Positions 61,032 to 64,000 of a stretch of 64,000 nucleotides of DNA are shown here, piece by piece. The translations under genes were made by a program, and so were the position numbers. Position 1 is the first letter of the stretch. Every line of letters starts with the position of its first letter. A model generated the notes under the pieces. It had not been told where the DNA came from and searched no databases. It saw only the letters and a list, made by a program, of their open reading frames with translations. Source of the DNA: JAVVEG01 sp032251455 (GTDB lineage: Bacteria; Pseudomonadota; Gammaproteobacteria; Pseudomonadales; Pseudohongiellaceae); assembly GCA_032251455.1 (NCBI GenBank), contig JAVVEG010000012.1, positions 1-64,000 on the forward strand, in the 5' to 3' direction.

Positions 61032-62042
61032 ATGAACACCCATCAAGCACGACAGATACACCTGGTTTCAAGACCCATCGGCATGCCGGTGGCAGATAAT
61101 TTCGACATGGTCACCGTTACCCTGCCCGCGCTGGCGGCCGGGCAGGTGCTGGTCGAAAATCTGTACATGTCGGTTGACCCCTATATGCGTGGCCGCATGC
61201 GCGCCGAAAAAAGCTATGCCGAACCCTATAAACTGGGTGAAGTCATGTACGGTGGCGCCATCGGCCGGGTCATTGAATCCCGCAGTCCGGAACTGCAACC
61301 GGGTGATATCGTCCTCAACGGTCATGCCTGGCAGGATCGCTTCATCAGCACGGCGGACCAACTGAACAAGATCATCCCTTTTGATGAGAGCCAGCTGCCA
61401 CTTTACCTGGGTACACTGGGCATGCCTGGCCTGACGGCATATGTCGGTCTGCTGCGCTTTGGCGAACCCAAGCCTGGAGAAACCGTTTTCGTTTCGGCGG
61501 CGGCCGGTGCTGTTGGCGCCAATGTCTGCCAGATAGCCCGCCTCAAGGGCTGCAAGGTAGTGGCCAGTGTCGGCTCCGATGAAAAGGCCCGCTGGCTGCT
61601 GGACAAATGCAAGGTGGATGCCGTCATCAACTACAAAACCTGTGGCAATCTGACCCAGGCGCTTGCCAATGCGGCTCCGCAAGGTATCGACATCTACTTT
61701 GAAAATGTCGGTGGCGATCATCTGCAGGCCGCCATTGCCAACATGAATCCATTCGGCCGGATTGCCGCCTGCGGCATGATCCAGACCTACAATGATGCCG
61801 AGCCGGTACCGGGGCCGAACAATCTGATGCAGATCGTCGGCAAGAAACTGCGCATCACCGGCTTCATCGTCTCTGACCATGTCGATATGCGTCCCCAGTT
61901 TCTGCAGGAGATGGAGGCTTGGCTCAAGGCGGGCGAAATCGAACACCGGGAAACTATTGTCGAAGGCCTGGAGAATGCTGTTGAGGCCTTCCTGGGCTTG
62001 TTCAAGGGCAGCAATTTCGGCAAGATGGTGGTCAAACTATAG
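61032..62042 (+). CDS. NADPH-dependent oxidoreductase, CurA/LTB4DH-type MDR
   Basis: ATG 61032, after AGAGG, gives 336 residues. It is a zinc-independent medium-chain reductase of the prostaglandin/leukotriene reductase group, which includes E. coli CurA: VENLYMSVDPYMRGRMR near 43-60, the YxGxLGMPGLTAY region near 125-140, GAVGANVCQIARLKGCKVV near 155-175 and DIYFENVGG near 225. It should reduce alpha,beta-unsaturated ketones or aldehydes with NADPH. It precedes the TM2 gene by 16 nt and is likely cotranscribed with it. Confidence 0.9.
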   Translation: MNTHQARQIHLVSRPIGMPVADNFDMVTVTLPALAAGQVLVENLYMSVDPYMRGRMRAEKSYAEPYKLGEVMYGGAIGRVIESRSPELQPGDIVLNGHAWQDRFISTADQLNKIIPFDESQLPLYLGTLGMPGLTAYVGLLRFGEPKPGETVFVSAAAGAVGANVCQIARLKGCKVVASVGSDEKARWLLDKCKVDAVINYKTCGNLTQALANAAPQGIDIYFENVGGDHLQAAIANMNPFGRIAACGMIQTYNDAEPVPGPNNLMQIVGKKLRITGFIVSDHVDMRPQFLQEMEAWLKAGEIEHRETIVEGLENAVEAFLGLFKGSNFGKMVVKL

Positions 62043-62058
62043 CCCACAGGCTGAAATC

Positions 62059-62457
62059 ATGTTTTCGGAAAAAGAGCTGCACCTGGAAGAGACCGATCTG
62101 CGGGCCAGAATCCGAAACCTGAATGAAACCCAAAAGGCGCGTTATCTGGCGATGGAACAGCCTCTGCTGAAGGATCCAGCCAGGTATCTGCGTCTTAACT
62201 GGCTGTTCTTGGCCGGGGCGCATCATTTTTATCTGCAGCGCTGGTTCCGTGGGCTGCTCAATCTGACCCTGAGCCTGAGTGGGCTGTTCTTCCTGCTTGT
62301 CCTGGGCGAAGGGTATTACGGCGCCCTGCTGCTGGTATCCACCGCCATTATTGACATTCCGCAGCTGCTCAATGCCCGGCATATCGTGCACAGCTACAAT
62401 AACCGTGTCATCGCTCGCTGCCTGCAACAGGTCAGCAGCGAGGCTGGTGACCTGTGA
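62059..62457 (+). CDS. TM2 domain membrane protein
   Basis: A 132-residue protein. A charged N-terminal helical region (residues 1-45) is followed by LRLNWLFLAGAHHFYLQRWFRGLLNLTL near 48-75 and a second helix with a short loop, the TM2 hairpin pattern (H-x-FYL with a following G). The C-terminal 40 residues are cytoplasmic-like. Function of TM2 proteins is generally unknown. It begins 16 nt after the CurA-like gene, and its stop lies 1 nt before the start of the DUF58 gene, so a polycistronic unit is likely. Confidence 0.72.
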   Translation: MFSEKELHLEETDLRARIRNLNETQKARYLAMEQPLLKDPARYLRLNWLFLAGAHHFYLQRWFRGLLNLTLSLSGLFFLLVLGEGYYGALLLVSTAIIDIPQLLNARHIVHSYNNRVIARCLQQVSSEAGDL

Positions 62458-62458
62458 C

Positions 62459-63847
62459 ATGACGCGCACTCTCGGCACTCTCGGCCTTTTCCTCACTACC
62501 CTTCTCACCACCCTCAGGGAGCGCTTCCCGTTGACCCTGCAGGGTTTTGCCGTGCTGGTACTGGCCCTGGCAGCCCTGCGTTTTTTTGCCTTCGCGCAGA
62601 TGGATCTGGTTGTTTTCGCCCTGGCTGTCTGCGCCATTACCATCGTCTGTGCCGCCCTGCTGCTGGTGCTGATCGCCGGGCTGGTTTTGCGTCAGCGTCA
62701 GCGCCGGACACCCTCCCCAGGCAATGAGGGCAATGCCAGGAACGGCATCCAGGCCGAGGCGGGCTATGTCAATGAAACCGGGTTCAGCTGGCCGGCCCTG
62801 TCCTGGATTCCCCTGGTCAGCCTCTCCTGGGAAATCATCCATCCCGATGCCATCGAGACCCGCAATCGCCTGAGTCCCCACGACAATCGCTGGGAGGAGC
62901 AGATACTGGCACATCGCCGCTGCTACAGCCCGCTTATCATCCGCCGCTACACCCTGACCGATGTTCTCGGCTTTTGCCGTTTTTCCTGGCGCATCAGCAC
63001 TCAACAAACCGTCATGGTGCTGCCGCAGAAAGCCCAGTTGCAAAAACTGCCATTTCTGCGTTCCCTGACTGCAGAAGATGGTCTACCCAGCCCCTCGGGG
63101 AACCCGGAAGGGGATCGCATGGAGATCCGGCCCTATGCACCGGGCGATTCGGTGCGTAATATCATGTGGAAAGTCTACGCCCGCAACCGGCACCTGAATG
63201 TGCGTCTGGCTGAACGCAGCGTTCATCACAGCAACCGGACCCTGGCCTACCAGCTTAGCGGGCCGGATGATGAAGCCGCCGCCGCCGTGGCTCGCGTTGC
63301 CATCGAAACCGGCGCCCTGGGGGAAGAATGGGTTTTCGGGGCAGACCTGTGTGCGGAACCGACCAGCAATCCGGTCACTGCAGTAAGCATGACCGCCAGA
63401 TCGCGCATACTGGATGGCGCTCTCGATAGCTCTTATGGGAACATCGGGCATGGCAACATCGGGCCTAGAAACATCGGGCACGGCAACACCGGAGCCTATG
63501 GTCTGGACAGATTTCTGCAGCAACAACAGCAACAGGGCGGACTGAACTGCATCATTTTTGCCGGGACCAATGCCACAGCATGGCTGGGCGCGCTGCGGCA
63601 GACAGTGGCACGGTACCCTGGCCGCTATACCGTGGTGCTGGCCACTGATGGGCTGACTGATGAGTACAGGCAACCATTGTGGCAACGTCTTCTGTATACT
63701 GCCCAGACCAGATCAGGGCAAAACCCGGGAGTTGCTGCCGTCGCAAGCCTGTTGACGCAGCTGGGTCAGTTTGTAGAATCCACGGTATTGGTGGACAGGC
63801 AAAGCGGGCAGACCTACGATCATCGCCTGAAGAAAATCAACGCCTGA
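62459..63847 (+). CDS. DUF58 domain protein
   Basis: ATG 62459 lies 1 nt after the TM2 stop; the frame extends upstream without support. The 462-residue protein has two membrane helices near residues 20-80 and then a beta-rich region. The DUF58 signature sits near 220-240 (MEIRPYAPGDSVRNIMWKVYAR). Such proteins usually sit beside a MoxR ATPase and a transglutaminase/DUF3488 gene; here the next gene (from 63900) is a candidate for the latter. An in-frame 15-bp repeat region near 63437 encodes GNIGH-type units. Function in the MoxR/transglutaminase systems is unknown. Confidence 0.82.
   Translation: MTRTLGTLGLFLTTLLTTLRERFPLTLQGFAVLVLALAALRFFAFAQMDLVVFALAVCAITIVCAALLLVLIAGLVLRQRQRRTPSPGNEGNARNGIQAEAGYVNETGFSWPALSWIPLVSLSWEIIHPDAIETRNRLSPHDNRWEEQILAHRRCYSPLIIRRYTLTDVLGFCRFSWRISTQQTVMVLPQKAQLQKLPFLRSLTAEDGLPSPSGNPEGDRMEIRPYAPGDSVRNIMWKVYARNRHLNVRLAERSVHHSNRTLAYQLSGPDDEAAAAVARVAIETGALGEEWVFGADLCAEPTSNPVTAVSMTARSRILDGALDSSYGNIGHGNIGPRNIGHGNTGAYGLDRFLQQQQQQGGLNCIIFAGTNATAWLGALRQTVARYPGRYTVVLATDGLTDEYRQPLWQRLLYTAQTRSGQNPGVAAVASLLTQLGQFVESTVLVDRQSGQTYDHRLKKINA
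63437..63496. repeat. 15-bp in-frame tandem repeat, four units
   Basis: Units at 63437-63451, 63452-63466, 63467-63481 and 63482-63496 encode GNIGH, GNIGP, RNIGH and GNTGA, so the repeat is a peptide repeat in the DUF58 protein. Units differ by a few bases. Confidence 0.9.
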
Positions 63848-63899
63848 GCACTTTAACAGCCCGCTAAGCAGATAAGCAGGATTACGCAGGTAAGTAGCC

Positions 63900-64000
63900 A
63901 TGATGAATCAAGCAAGCAGCACCAGCCAGTTTCTGCCGGGCAGCGTACGGGCTGTGATCCTGGCGACCAGCTACTGGGTTCTGAGCATCGCCCTGACCAC
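63900..64000 (+). CDS. Start of a membrane protein gene, cut by window edge
   Basis: Frame from ATG 63900 (or ATG 63903), with AGG some 8 nt upstream, gives 33 codons to the end of the window: a polar N terminus followed by the beginning of a hydrophobic helix (VILATSYWVLSIAL). Following a DUF58 gene, a TgpA-like DUF3488/transglutaminase protein would be typical, but too little sequence is available to say. Confidence 0.5.
   Translation, partial: MMNQASSTSQFLPGSVRAVILATSYWVLSIALT

Overview
The window reads as the chromosome of a Gram-negative, probably marine or halophilic gammaproteobacterium. Supporting signs are outer-membrane lipoprotein signals, TolC, RND and BepA-type envelope genes, a DbpA helicase, a complete ectoine (compatible solute) operon with its MarR-type regulator, a TAXI-type TRAP transporter and a PhoB-controlled porin. 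GC content is clearly above 50% except in the AT-rich stretch near 0.7-1.3 kb. I cannot name a genus from sequence alone.

Layout. 0-4.1 kb is the edge of a mobile region: a truncated IS3-family element, a small HTH (excisionase-like) gene that overlaps a tyrosine integrase, a second paralogous integrase of identical length, and a tRNA-Arg(TCG) whose 3' end faces them, so it is the likely attachment site. 4.2-8.2 kb holds a BepA-like M48 protease and a cytochrome c-PQQ dehydrogenase. 8.2-12.7 kb is ectR / ectABC plus an SSS symporter, with a strong sigma70 promoter overlapped by a palindromic operator. 12.7-15.3 kb (minus strand) is SDR, nitroreductase, pseudo-receiver and membrane protein. 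15.5-21 kb is a DUF4156 lipoprotein, then an MMPL/RND exporter, a LolA-like protein and an outer-membrane protein. 21-23.3 kb holds a dicarboxylate symporter and ferredoxin-NADP reductase. 23.4-29.4 kb is a complete TolC/adaptor/MacB-like ABC export operon.

29.7-39.2 kb is the most unusual part. An M16 peptidase lipoprotein is followed by an ABC-2 exporter (ATPase plus permease), a double-PDZ lipoprotein, two FG-GAP/calcium-motif propeller proteins and a small membrane protein, almost all chained by 4-nt stop/start overlaps. I do not recognise this combination as a named system.

39.2-47.5 kb carries an HD-GYP phosphodiesterase, an SLC13-type permease with RCK_C domains, an M20 peptidase, a GNAT enzyme, dbpA and a serine hydrolase lipoprotein. 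47.5-56.1 kb is an adaptor / RND / RND / prolyl aminopeptidase operon. The first RND gene is split only by a 100-N scaffold gap, which I show is an artefact: the flanks share an exact 55-bp overlap and collapsing it restores the frame. 56.4-60.9 kb is a TAXI TRAP pair and an OprP-like porin behind a four-unit Pho-box array. 61-64 kb is a CurA-like reductase, a TM2 protein, a DUF58 protein and the start of a further gene.

A pattern running through the window is short tandem repeats (10-15 bp units), several in frame inside genes.
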